Assembly: GCA_003022535.1 (NCBI GenBank)
Contig: PXTT01000055.1
Span: forward strand, 3,235-53,132
Direction of reading: 5' to 3'
Source: Bacteroidetes bacterium QS_9_68_14
GTDB lineage: Bacteria; Bacteroidota; Rhodothermia; Rhodothermales; Salinibacteraceae
Length of the DNA stretch: 49,898 nucleotides
Positions 17,980-26,101 of the stretch are shown one piece after another. The translations under genes were made by a program, and so were the position numbers. Each line of letters starts with the position of its first letter. Within the stretch, counting starts at the first letter, position 1. The notes beneath the pieces are model-generated. The model did no database searches and was not told where the DNA came from. It saw nothing but the letters and a program-made list of their open reading frames with translations.

Positions 17980-19821
17980 ATGAACCTCTTTCCCCATCGG
18001 TTGCTTTCGTGGGCCGTCGCGCTCGCGGCCACTTCGGTGCTCGTCTTCGCCGCCGGCTGTGACAGCGACGACAGCGGCTCCGAGAACACCGCCCCGACCG
18101 CTCGATTCTCCGTCTCCGACGCCGAGGACAGCGACCCGCTTACCTTCGCCTTCGATGCCAGCCAGTCGGAAGACGAAGAGGGGAGCATCGCCTCCTACGA
18201 GTGGAACTTCGGCGACGGCAACACGGACACCGGCCCGACCGTCACGCACCGCTTCTCCAGCGGCGGCCAGTACGGCGTGACGCTGGAAGTGACCGACGAC
18301 GAGGGCCTCTCTGCCACGTCCGATCCGCGGACCGTCACGCCCATGCGCCCCGATCCCGTGCAGTCGGTCAACTACGACACGACCCAGGCCGGCGGCAACA
18401 CGTTCGTCACCATCACCGAAACCGACGCGCAGGAAGGCATCGTGCCCATCGACTCAGACGGCAACGAAATCAATACCGGCGGCGATGACCCCGACGGCGC
18501 GGTGACGTGGACGAGCGACTACATCTACGTGCTCGACGGGCGCACCTTCGTCAACGAGGGGCAGACGCTCAACATCGAGCCAGGCACGGTCATCCAGGGC
18601 ACCGCCGAAGGGATCGACCCGCAGGGCACGGGCACGCTCATCGTAGCGCGTGGCGCAACGCTCGACGCCGCGGGCACGGCGGACGCCCCGATCATCTTCA
18701 CTGCCGAAGGGGACGACGACCCGTCTTCGCTCACGTCCTCGAACTTCGAGGACCGCGGCAACTGGGGCGGCGTCATCCTCCTCGGCCACGCGCCCAACAA
18801 CATCGGCACGGGCGGCGAGGCGGGCGTCAACAACATCGAGGGCCTTGAAGACCTGGAGCGCACCGAGTACGGCTGTAACGACGACGAATTCGACTGCGAC
18901 GCGGGCGACAGCTCTGGCACGCTACGCTACGTTTCGGTGCGCTTCGGCGGCTTCGAGATCGACGACGGCGACGAGGTCAACGGCGTGACGCTCGGCAGCG
19001 TCGGGGCTGGCACTACGCTGGAGTACGTAGAGGCCGCCTCCAACTCCGACGACGGCTTCGAGTGGTTCGGCGGCACCGTCAGCGGCAACCACCTGGTGTC
19101 CTCGTTCGTCGGGGACGACGCCTTCGACATCGACCAGGGCTTCGGGGGCGACTTCGACGGCACGCGCGGCAGCCTGCAATACCTGCTGGCCGTGCAGGGC
19201 TTCGACGGCGGCAACCGCGCCGGCGAGCACGACAGCGGCGACAGCAGCTTCGGCGGCGAGGACAGCGAGCCGGTCGGCCGCCCGCGGATCTGCAACGCCA
19301 CCTACATCGGCGCCCCCGCCGGCGACGTGGCCTTGAAGCTGCGCGACAACTTCGGGGGAAGCTACTACAACTCCCTCTTTACCGACTTCCCCAACGGGCT
19401 GGTGGAGATCGAGGACGTGGACGGCGACGGTGACTCGTTCAACGAGTTCCAGGAAGGGAACCTGCGCATCGAGAACAACCTCGCGTTCGGCTTCGGCGAC
19501 GTGGACGGCGACGGTGACACCGACTTCGAGGATCTCGTCGAAAACGGCGGCGACACCGGCAGCACCATCGCCGACTACCTCGCCGACGAGAACGCCCGCC
19601 AGGCGAGCCTCGACGGGTTTGGCCTTGCCACGAACGACATGGGGACGCTGACGGACGTAGACCCGTTTCCGGCCCCCGGCAGCGCCGCCTACGGAAGCGA
19701 CATCGCGGGCGGCTCGAGCTGCGCGGAGGACACCGACTACCTTGGCGCCTTCGCCGACGGGGAAAACTGGATCGAAGGCTGGACGGCGCTCAGCCAGTCC
19801 GGCGTTCTGGGCGACAACTGA
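17980..19821 (+). CDS. PKD-domain surface lipoprotein with Asp-rich calcium-type loops
   Basis: The track ORF begins at 17143 inside the receptor. The true start is ATG 17980, giving 613 aa with a lipoprotein signal peptide (MNLFPHRLLSWAVALAATSVLVFAAGC, lipobox AAGC at residue 27). A PKD domain covers about residues 38-115 (YEWNFGDGNTDTGPTVTHRFSSGG, VTLEVTDDEG). The rest is an Asp/Gly-rich repetitive body with blocks such as IEPGTVIQG, RGNWGGVILLG, LRYVSVRFGG, LEYVEAASNSDDGFEWFGG and two EF-hand-like loops, DVDGDGDSFNEFQEG and DVDGDGDTDFEDL. This suggests a calcium-stabilised beta-helix-like protein. It is very acidic. It follows the TonB receptor and precedes a hairpin terminator, so the two form an operon. 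It probably binds or processes the receptor's ligand at the cell surface. I recognise no enzyme motif. Confidence 0.85.
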   Translation: MNLFPHRLLSWAVALAATSVLVFAAGCDSDDSGSENTAPTARFSVSDAEDSDPLTFAFDASQSEDEEGSIASYEWNFGDGNTDTGPTVTHRFSSGGQYGVTLEVTDDEGLSATSDPRTVTPMRPDPVQSVNYDTTQAGGNTFVTITETDAQEGIVPIDSDGNEINTGGDDPDGAVTWTSDYIYVLDGRTFVNEGQTLNIEPGTVIQGTAEGIDPQGTGTLIVARGATLDAAGTADAPIIFTAEGDDDPSSLTSSNFEDRGNWGGVILLGHAPNNIGTGGEAGVNNIEGLEDLERTEYGCNDDEFDCDAGDSSGTLRYVSVRFGGFEIDDGDEVNGVTLGSVGAGTTLEYVEAASNSDDGFEWFGGTVSGNHLVSSFVGDDAFDIDQGFGGDFDGTRGSLQYLLAVQGFDGGNRAGEHDSGDSSFGGEDSEPVGRPRICNATYIGAPAGDVALKLRDNFGGSYYNSLFTDFPNGLVEIEDVDGDGDSFNEFQEGNLRIENNLAFGFGDVDGDGDTDFEDLVENGGDTGSTIADYLADENARQASLDGFGLATNDMGTLTDVDPFPAPGSAAYGSDIAGGSSCAEDTDYLGAFADGENWIEGWTALSQSGVLGDN

Positions 19822-19884
19822 CCGCCTGAGCGCAGGGCGCCGGGAGCGTGGCGCTCGGCGTTACTCGCCGTGCTGACGGCCGCG

Positions 19885-19945
19885 CCTCGGCCCCGCTTAC
19901 GCGCAGGACGGGTTCCTGCCGGGCGGGGCCGAGGCATTTCTATTT
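19885..19945 (+). terminator. Strong stem-loop downstream of the receptor/lipoprotein operon
   Basis: A perfect 12-bp inverted repeat, CCTCGGCCCCGC (19885-19896) and GCGGGGCCGAGG (19923-19934), encloses a loop with its own small dyad (CAGGA...TCCTG). It is followed by CATTTCTATTT, a weak T-rich tail. The position 63 bp after the lipoprotein stop fits transcription termination. Confidence 0.65.
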
Positions 19946-20041
19946 GGAGTTTGCGATTGCACGCTAAAAACATTTCCGTTCCTCGGCCGGGAGGCGGGTT
20001 TTGAACTGGGCAGGCAGGCGGCACAGGGGCACGCGAGCACC

Positions 20042-20295
20042 ATTCGGCTCTCCCGCTATCGCCTGCGAAGCATTCCCATGCGCGTCGCTGTAGACGTGCC
20101 GGAGGAAATGGGCGAAGCGCTCCAGCGCCGCGCGTTCTCGGCCGCGCTACGCGCATCGCGCACGGCATGGGCCTGGCGAGGGCCGACGCGACGATTGCCG
20201 CCTCGCTTGAAGAAGCAGGTTGCGGGCGTGTCCACGCCACCGACCCCGACTTCGAAGACTACGAGGGACCGATGGAGGTCACTTGCCTCACGTAG
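20042..20295 (+). pseudogene. PIN-domain (VapC-like) remnant, frameshifted
   Basis: Two frames together read like the C-terminal half of a PIN-domain toxin. Frame one gives RLSRYRLRSIPMRVAVDVPEEMGEALQRRA. After a one-base shift near 20137 the other frame gives ATRIAHGMGLARADATIAASLEEAG, then GRVHATDPDFEDYEGPMEV and a stop at 20293-20295. The pattern A(R)ADATIAASL...TDPDF matches the last two acidic positions of PIN nucleases. The N-terminal metal-binding strand is not visible, so the gene is truncated as well as shifted. No intact antitoxin is seen. I am moderately sure of the family and confident that it is not a working gene as written. Confidence 0.45.
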
Positions 20296-20411
20296 CCGCC
20301 CGCAGCGTTGCGCGAGGGGCGCGGCGTTGCCTACCTTAACAAATCCCGCGGCACGTCGCTCACTTCTCAGGCGGGCCGCCTCGAGACTTTGCTGCGTCGC
20401 CTCCCCGCTGC

Positions 20412-21647
20412 ATGTCACTTCGCTGCCTTTTCGTCGTGCAGGGGGAAGGGCGCGGTCATCTCACTCAGGCGCTGGCGCTCAAGAAGATCCTGGCGAATGC
20501 CGGCCACGAGGTGCCGCGCGTGCTGCTGGGGCGCAACCCTAACCGCAAGGCGCCGCCCTTCTTCCTCGAAAAAATCGGCGCGCCGGTCGAGCGGATCGAC
20601 AGCCCCAGCTTCTTTATGGACGGGCGCCGCCGCGCGATGGCCACGCTGGGGCGGACCATTCTTAAAAACGTCCCGCTGATCGGACGCTTTCGCGAGGGGC
20701 TGCGCCGCGTGGACCGCGCCATCGAAGAGGTGCAGCCCGACGTGGTCATCAACTTCCACGAGGTGCTGGCGGGCGTGCACTACGCGCTGCGCGGCGGGCT
20801 GGTGGGGCGCGCCCCGGCAGGGCTGCCGCCGCTGGTGTGCGTGGCGCACCAGTACCTGTTCCAGCACCCGGCGTACCCATCCTTCCCCGAAGGCGCCGCG
20901 TGGGACCGCTGGTGGCTACGTTTCTTCGTGGGCGCGACGCAACTGGGCGCGACGAAGCGGCTAGCACTCTCGCTCTACCCGACCGCGCACCGGCGCGAGG
21001 AGGGCCTCGTCGCAATGCCGCCGCTCCTGCGCGAGAAGCTGACCGACCCGCCGAGTGGCGATCCCGTCGAGGAAGAGCCCTTCTTTCTAATATACCTCCT
21101 CAACAGCGGCTACGCCGAGGAGGTCATCCGCTGGCACCGGCGCAACCCCGGCGTGCGGCTACACTGCTTCTGGGGCCGCCCGGGCGCGGCGGACGAGGAG
21201 CGCTACGACGACACGCTGACCTTCCACGCCCTCGACGACGAGAAATTCCTGTCGATGATGAAGCGCTGCCGCGGGCTGGCGACCACAGCCGGCTTCGAGT
21301 CGGTCGGCGAGGCGCTCTACCTGGGCACGCCGGTCTTGATGGTGCCGGTGGAGGGCCACTTCGAGCAGCGCTGCAACGCCGTCGACGGCCAGCGCGCCGG
21401 GGCGGGCGTGGCCGCGCGTAGCTTCGAGACGGGCTTGAGCAAGCTGCGGTCGCTCACCGGGCAGGGGCGCGGCGCTTCGCGCCACGCGCCGGGCGCCCAG
21501 CAGCGCTTCCGCCGCTGGGTCGACGGGGCCGCCGGGCGCTTCGTGCGCGAGATCGAGGAGGCCGCCAGGGCGGAGCGCGCGTCGGCGCCGGTCCCCCCAC
21601 CAGAGGGCGATGGCGTGGCCAAGGGGGCGACGATTCGGGCCGCGTAG
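20412..21647 (+). CDS. GT-B fold glycosyltransferase (MurG/MJ1255-like)
   Basis: The 411-aa product starts at ATG 20412. The N-terminal glycine-rich loop VVQGEGRGHLTQALALKKILANAGHEV is typical of GT-B enzymes of the MurG/MJ1255 type. The C-terminal donor domain shows LNSGYAEEVIRWHRR, LHCFWG, FLSMMKRCRGLATTAGFESVGEALYLGTPVLMVPVEGHFEQRCNA, the standard nucleotide-sugar-binding block. Relatives are annotated only as glycosyltransferase family proteins, and donor and acceptor are not known to me. It converges on folC across 145 bp of repeat-containing spacer. It stands apart from the inositol cluster (6 kb away, separated by a terminator), so I do not assign it there. Confidence 0.8.
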   Translation: MSLRCLFVVQGEGRGHLTQALALKKILANAGHEVPRVLLGRNPNRKAPPFFLEKIGAPVERIDSPSFFMDGRRRAMATLGRTILKNVPLIGRFREGLRRVDRAIEEVQPDVVINFHEVLAGVHYALRGGLVGRAPAGLPPLVCVAHQYLFQHPAYPSFPEGAAWDRWWLRFFVGATQLGATKRLALSLYPTAHRREEGLVAMPPLLREKLTDPPSGDPVEEEPFFLIYLLNSGYAEEVIRWHRRNPGVRLHCFWGRPGAADEERYDDTLTFHALDDEKFLSMMKRCRGLATTAGFESVGEALYLGTPVLMVPVEGHFEQRCNAVDGQRAGAGVAARSFETGLSKLRSLTGQGRGASRHAPGAQQRFRRWVDGAAGRFVREIEEAARAERASAPVPPPEGDGVAKGATIRAA

Positions 21648-21772
21648 GGGAGCGTGGTTCGTGTTGCATGGTCTGCGAGAGCGCGGGGCGATTCGCGCTT
21701 GCCCGGTTGCAGACGCCACGCCCCGAGCACACCTCCTCTCCCCCTTCGCGTGGAGAGCCAGAAACACGCGCC

Positions 21773-21814
21773 ACGCATTACGCGCTTCAGTGCTACGCAC
21801 TACGCGCCCCCGCC
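21773..21814. repeat. TACGC(A)CTACGC spacer repeat, one arm of a 22-bp inverted pair
   Basis: The sequence CACGCATTACGCGCTTCAGTGCTACGCACTACGCGCCCCCGCC contains two near copies of an ACGCAnTACGC unit. Its last 22 bases (21793-21814) recur exactly, inverted, at 22639-22660 inside folC. The folC stop codon lies within this arm. Confidence 0.6.
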
Positions 21815-22638
21815 CCGAGCTGTGCGACGACGCGGTGCGAGCCGCAGATCAGGAGCGTGTTGCCCGCGCCGGCGTCGGCGAGGAAGCGTTGCCGGTGCGT
21901 CTCGGCGTCGCCGGTCGGGCCGACGGGGACGCCCTGGGCCTTCAGCACCTCTGCTAGCGCACCGGGCGGGCGAGCGCGCTCGGTGTCCAGCCGGACGGGC
22001 CAGGCCTCCGCGCCGGCCTCGGCGAGGAAGCGCGCGAAGCCAGTGGCGTCCTTGTCGCGCATCAGCCCGCAGGCGACGGTGAGGCCGCCCGGACGCCCGG
22101 GAAAGTGTTCGCGCAGCGCGCGCAGCGTGGCCGCGAGGCTGTCGGGGTGGTGCGCCACGTCGGCTACGACGAGGGGGGAGCCCTGCGAAGGCCGCGAGAG
22201 CACCTCGAAGCGCCCGCGCAGGCCCGCCAGGCGGCGCACCCCGGCGAAGGCGTCGCGGACCGGAGCCACGCTCGCGCGCACCTCATCGTAAAAGAGCTCG
22301 GCGAGGCGCGTGGCAGTGGCGGCGTTGCCAGCCTGGTGACGGCCGTAGAGCGGGAGGCGCAAATCGCGGTAGCGGCGCAGCGGGGTCTCGAGGTCCAACT
22401 GCAGGCCGTCTTCGTCGAAGGTGGCGTCGCGCAGCGTGGTCTCCTCGCGGGCCACGTGGAGCGGCGCCCCGGCCCCCTCGGCCCCGTCGCGGAGCGCCAC
22501 CAGCGCCTCGGGCGGCACCGGGCCGGCGATGGCCGGGACGCCTTCGCGGAAGATGCCTGCCTTCTCGCGCGCGATTGCGGCGAGGGTGTCGCCGAGCAGG
22601 TCGGTGTGCTCGAGGCTCACGCCGGTGACGGCGCACGC

Positions 22639-22660
22639 GGCGGGGGCGCGTAGTGCGTAG
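22639..22660. repeat. Second arm of the 22-bp inverted repeat, inside folC
   Basis: GGCGGGGGCGCGTAGTGCGTAG is the exact reverse complement of 21793-21814. It sits at the point where the FolC frame changes and where the GLGGR block should be. This ties the lesion to the spacer repeat family. Confidence 0.7.
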
Positions 22661-22982
22661 GCCGATGCGCTCGATGTCGCCGGCATGGCGCTCGATGGCC
22701 TCCGCGAGCCACGCGTCGGGGGCGGCCTCCCCCCCCATGCGCATCCGTTCGTTCACCGCGAAGAGGTGCGGCGACGTGTGCAGTCCGGTGGCGCGCCCGG
22801 CGGCGGTGCCGACAGCGGCCACGAGCGCAGCGGTGGTGCCCTTGCCGTGGCTCCCGGCCACCAGTGCGCTTCGGAATTGCTGCTGGGGGTTCCCCATCGC
22901 CTCCAGCAACGCACGGATGCGCCCGAGGCCCGGCTTGAACGCCTCGCCCTCGCGCCCGGCAAAGCGCGGCAGACGGAGGAGA

Positions 22983-23014
22983 CTTTCGATTTCGGATTTC
23001 GGGTTTCGGATGGC
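22983..23014. repeat. CCGAAATCCGAAATC spacer repeat (folC start)
   Basis: Read on the minus strand this is GCCATCCGAAACCCGAAATCCGAAATCGAAAG. It begins a few codons after the folC ATG and is translated as AIRNPKSEIE. Related strings occur near the starts of tsaE and accC. Confidence 0.55.
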
Positions 23015-23041
23015 GCGTTGCTCGCTTCGTTGCATCACAGC

Positions 23042-23560
23042 TCACGTTCTCTCCCCCTCCCCGCCCTCTTTCTCCCGCACCGAAACGCGCCGGCGCCGCT
23101 CGCTTAGGTGCTCCAGCCGCAGCCGAAGCGCGCCCGCGGGCAAGAGCGACGCGATGCGCCCCGGCCACTCGACGAGGCACACGCCCTCCCCGAAAAAGTA
23201 GGTTTCGTAGTCGACGGACGCGAGCCCCTCGGGGCCGCCCAGGCGGTAGGCGTCGAGGTGGAAGAAGCGCGCCGCCGCGCCGGCCCGGGCGTGGCCCTGG
23301 GGCCAGCGCCCGTCGTACTCGCGCGCCAGGACGAACGTGGGGCTGCGTACGCTCCGCTCCGCGACGCCGAGGCCGCCGGCTACGCCCTTCGCCAGCTGCG
23401 TCTTGCCCGTGCCCAGGTCGCCGCTAAGGGTTACCACGGCGCCGGGCTCAAGCCACGCCGCCAGCCGTCGCCCCAGTGCGCGCGTGGCTGCCGGCGAGTT
23501 CGTCTCGACGGGGAAAAGCGATTTTGGATCTTGGATGGCGGATTCGGGACTGTTTTCCAT
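23042..23560 (-). CDS. tsaE: tRNA threonylcarbamoyladenosine biosynthesis ATPase TsaE
   Basis: From ATG 23560 the product is 172 aa, the usual size. The Walker A motif LSGDLGTGKTQLAKG is at about residues 45-58. SPTFVLAREYDG, FHLDAYRLGGPEGL and GVCLVEWPGRIASLLP are the standard TsaE blocks (switch, HxDxYR and VEWxxR). TsaE works with TsaB and TsaD in t6A modification of tRNA position 37. The N-terminus MENSPESAIQDPKSLFPVETNSP includes a spacer-repeat-derived stretch (CCATCCAAGATCCAAAATC). It is the middle gene of porX-tsaE-folC, with a 39-bp gap after porX and only a few bases before folC. Confidence 0.9.
   Translation of the reverse strand: MENSPESAIQDPKSLFPVETNSPAATRALGRRLAAWLEPGAVVTLSGDLGTGKTQLAKGVAGGLGVAERSVRSPTFVLAREYDGRWPQGHARAGAAARFFHLDAYRLGGPEGLASVDYETYFFGEGVCLVEWPGRIASLLPAGALRLRLEHLSERRRRVSVREKEGGEGERT
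23522..23548. repeat. Spacer repeat within the tsaE 5' end
   Basis: On the minus strand the string CCGAATCCGCCATCCAAGATCCAAAAT is a diverged member of the CCGAAATCCGAAATC family. It lies just inside the tsaE coding region and encodes ESAIQDPKS. Confidence 0.45.
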
Positions 23561-23599
23561 CAGCAACGCCACCTCGGCACAAAAGCCCACCCCCCGCAC

Positions 23600-25174
23600 T
23601 CACGAGCGCGAGCGAAGTGTCAGCGCTGGCAAAATCATTTCTTCCATCGAGACGCCGCCGTGCTGCATCGTGTCGCGGTACTTGCGCTGGTAGTGGTGGT
23701 AGTTCGTCGGGTAGACGAAGTAGTAGTCCTCCTTGGCGATGATGTAGTTGGTGTTCATCCCCTGGCTGGGTAGGCCGTACGTCTCGGGTTCTTTGACGAA
23801 AATGGCGTGCTCGTCGTTGCACTTGAGGTTGCGCCCGTATTTGTAGCGCAGCGCCGTGGAGGTCTCGCGGTCGCCGATGACCTCCGTGTCACGCAGGCTG
23901 CGGATGGCCCCGTGGTCGGTGGTGACGACGCAGGTGGCTCCGGCCTCGGCGAGCGTCTTGAAGGCGTCCAGCAGCCACGAGTGGGCGAACCACGTGCGCG
24001 TCAGGTCGCGGTAGGCGGGCTCGTCGGGGGCAATTTCTTTCAAAACGTCGTTGTCGGAGCGGGAGTGGGCCAGGAGATCCACGAAGTTGACCACCACCGC
24101 CGAGAGGGGCTGCTGCGCGAGGTCGGCCGCGCGGCTGGCAAAGTCTTGCCCGTCCTCCCCGCTAATAAGCTTCTCGTAGTGAGCGTCCACCCCCGCCTGC
24201 TTGCGGTCCAGCAGGTCTTGGAGAAGCTCCGCTTCGTGCTGGTTGCGGCTGTGCTCGCTCTCCTCGCCGGTGGCCCAGACTTCGGGGTAGCGCTCGGCGA
24301 TCTCGACCGGCAGGAGACCGCTGAAAATCGCGTTGCGCGCGTAGGGCGTGGCCGTCGGTAGCAGGCCGTAGTGCCAATCCGTCTGGATCTCGAAGAGCGG
24401 CTGCAAGAAGTCCTCGAACTCCAGCCACTGGTCGTACCGCATGCAGTCGATCACGAAAAGGACGACGGGGCCGCCGTTCTCCTCGAGCTCCGGCAGCACG
24501 AACTGCTCGATGGCCTCGTGGCTGAGGGGCGGGCGCTCTTCGTCGGGCAGCTGCTCGGGAGCCCCTTCGATCCACTGCGGGTAACTGCGCTCGATGAAGC
24601 GACCGAAGGCGCGGTTGGCCTCCTGGCGCTGGTCGTCGAAGATCTGGCGGGCGCCCTCGTCGTCGGCGTCCAGCTCCTTGTCGTAGCCGACGAGCTCGCG
24701 GTAGAGGTCCGTCCACGCCCCATGCTGCATCGGGGCAGAGAGGCGGCGCGAGATCTCATTGAACGATTGCAGGTACGTCTCCGACGCCTTCTCGCTCTGC
24801 AGGCGCTCCTGCTCGAGCAGGCGCTTGACGGTTAGCAGGATCTGGCTGGGGTTGACCGGCTTGGTCAGGTAGTCGGCGATGCGCCCGCCGAGGGCTTCCT
24901 CCATCAGGCGCTCCTCCTCGCTTTTGGTCACCATCACGACGCGCGCGCCAGGGCGGGCCTCCTTGATCGCTTCGAGGGCCTGGAGGCCGTCCATGCCGGG
25001 CATCTGCTCGTCGAGCAAGACGACCTCGTAGGGACGCGCCTGCACCTCGTCGACCGCGTCGCTGCCGTTGGCGGCGCTCTCGACGGCGTAGCCTTTTTCT
25101 TCGAGAAAGAGGATGTGCGGGCGGAGCATCTCAATCTCGTCGTCCACCCAGAGGATGCGACCGTTGTCGGGCAT
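23600..25174 (-). CDS. porX: PorX-type response regulator with PglZ domain
   Basis: The 524-aa product starts MPDNGRILWVDDEIEML. Residues 1-125 form a receiver domain (DDE acidic pocket, phospho-acceptor Asp in VVLLDEQMPGMDG, conserved Lys in YLTKPVN). The rest is a PglZ/alkaline-phosphatase-superfamily domain with VVLFVIDCMRYDQW, LLPTATPYARNAIFSGLLP, VNFVDLLAHSRSDND and CVVTTDHGAIRS, which supply the metal-binding Asp, Thr and His residues. PorX is the response regulator of the PorXY system that controls type IX secretion in Bacteroidota, and characterised members have phosphodiesterase activity on nucleotide substrates. No porY kinase is seen beside it. It leads the porX-tsaE-folC operon and is divergent from an O-methyltransferase across 193 bp. 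Confidence 0.92.
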   Translation of the reverse strand: MPDNGRILWVDDEIEMLRPHILFLEEKGYAVESAANGSDAVDEVQARPYEVVLLDEQMPGMDGLQALEAIKEARPGARVVMVTKSEEERLMEEALGGRIADYLTKPVNPSQILLTVKRLLEQERLQSEKASETYLQSFNEISRRLSAPMQHGAWTDLYRELVGYDKELDADDEGARQIFDDQRQEANRAFGRFIERSYPQWIEGAPEQLPDEERPPLSHEAIEQFVLPELEENGGPVVLFVIDCMRYDQWLEFEDFLQPLFEIQTDWHYGLLPTATPYARNAIFSGLLPVEIAERYPEVWATGEESEHSRNQHEAELLQDLLDRKQAGVDAHYEKLISGEDGQDFASRAADLAQQPLSAVVVNFVDLLAHSRSDNDVLKEIAPDEPAYRDLTRTWFAHSWLLDAFKTLAEAGATCVVTTDHGAIRSLRDTEVIGDRETSTALRYKYGRNLKCNDEHAIFVKEPETYGLPSQGMNTNYIIAKEDYYFVYPTNYHHYQRKYRDTMQHGGVSMEEMILPALTLRSRS

Positions 25175-25367
25175 GGTCGGGGGGAAAGGAGAACAGAAAA
25201 AAGGATGGACAGGACCTCCTTACGGAACGGCGGGCCGTTTTCTCCGGCGTGAGACGGAACGCGCGTAGGTTCGCAGGTTTGTAGGGAGGCGGGTTATCGA
25301 ATTGCTCCCGCGTCTACCCCGTGGCTTCCCTCTCCGCCTACAGACTTACGCACTCTCCTACCTAAAC

Positions 25368-26033
25368 GTGTCCAATCGCTCCCACGGCCTCTCCGACGCG
25401 CTTCACGGCTATCTGGTAGAAACGGGTGTGCGCGAGTCGCCGACCTTAGCGCGCCTGCGTGAGGAGACGCGCCAACACCCGCGCTCGCAGATGCAGATCG
25501 CCCCCGAGCAGGGCCAGTTCATGCGCCTGCTGGCGAGGGTCGTCGGCGCGCGGCGCACGCTCGACGTGGGCGTCTTTACCGGGTACAGCGCGCTCGCGGT
25601 AGCGCTGGCGCTGCCGGAGGGGGGCCGGGTCGTCGGCTGCGACGTCTCGCCGGATTACACGTCCGTCGCCGAGCGTTTTTTCGAAGAGGCCCAGGTCCGC
25701 GAGCGGCTCGACCTGCGCATCGGCCCGGCCGTGCAAACGCTCGACGCGCTCCTGGACGACGGCGAGGCGGAGAACTTCGACCTCGCCTTCATCGACGCGG
25801 ACAAAAAGCAGTACGACGCTTACTACGAGCGGAGCCTGTGCCTCGTGCGCCCCGGCGGGCTGGTGCTGATCGACAACGTCTTTCGCGGCGGGGACGTGGC
25901 CTGTTCCCCCGACGACGTGGACGAAAGCGTGCGCGCCGTGCGCCGGCTCAACGAAAAGGTCCACGGCGATGAGCGCATCGACCTCTCTATGATCCCGGTC
26001 GGCGACGGGCTGACGCTCGCGCGCAAGCGGTGA
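25368..26033 (+). CDS. Class I SAM-dependent O-methyltransferase (caffeoyl-CoA OMT type)
   Basis: The track start is a TTG at 25302 in spacer. I prefer GTG 25368 (VSNRSHGLSDALHGYLVETG), giving 221 aa, the usual family length. Motifs are MQIAPEQGQFMRLLARVVGARRTLDVGVFTGYSALAVALALP (SAM motif I), VVGCDVSPDYTSVAERFF, FDLAFIDADKKQYDAYYERSL (metal-binding Asp and DADK) and LIDNVFRGGDV. These are the features of divalent-metal O-methyltransferases that act on catechol-like substrates. The substrate is unknown. It appears to be a single-gene unit, with accC on the other strand immediately downstream. Confidence 0.9.
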   Translation: MSNRSHGLSDALHGYLVETGVRESPTLARLREETRQHPRSQMQIAPEQGQFMRLLARVVGARRTLDVGVFTGYSALAVALALPEGGRVVGCDVSPDYTSVAERFFEEAQVRERLDLRIGPAVQTLDALLDDGEAENFDLAFIDADKKQYDAYYERSLCLVRPGGLVLIDNVFRGGDVACSPDDVDESVRAVRRLNEKVHGDERIDLSMIPVGDGLTLARKR

Positions 26034-26101
26034 GCGGATCTGGGGAGAGCGTTGCGGGGCGTGCCAGGAGAGAGAGGGGCGCGCGAAACGAGGCAACGTC
26101 G

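Larger units (their letters stand above)
21793..23038 (-). pseudogene. folC: Folylpolyglutamate/dihydrofolate synthase, internally deleted and frameshifted
   Basis: Two track ORFs in different frames are halves of one gene. The first (from 23038) gives LPRFAGREGEAFKPGLGRIRALLEAMGNPQ, the P-loop VAGSHGKGTTAALVAAV, and HTSPHL...EAIERHAGDIERIG. The second (ending 21793) resumes at CAVTGVSLEHTDLLGDTLAAIAREKAGIF and continues through DVAHHPDSL to the C-terminus. The conserved block normally between them (about FExxTAxAF...VEVGLGGRxDATN, some 40 residues) is missing. In its place stands the 22-base element CTACGCACTACGCGCCCCCGCC. The enzyme adds glutamate to folates and is normally essential, so as written it should be dead. 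The first codons read RNPKSEIE, a translated spacer repeat. It overlaps tsaE closely and is third in the porX operon. An assembly error is a real alternative. Confidence 0.75.
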
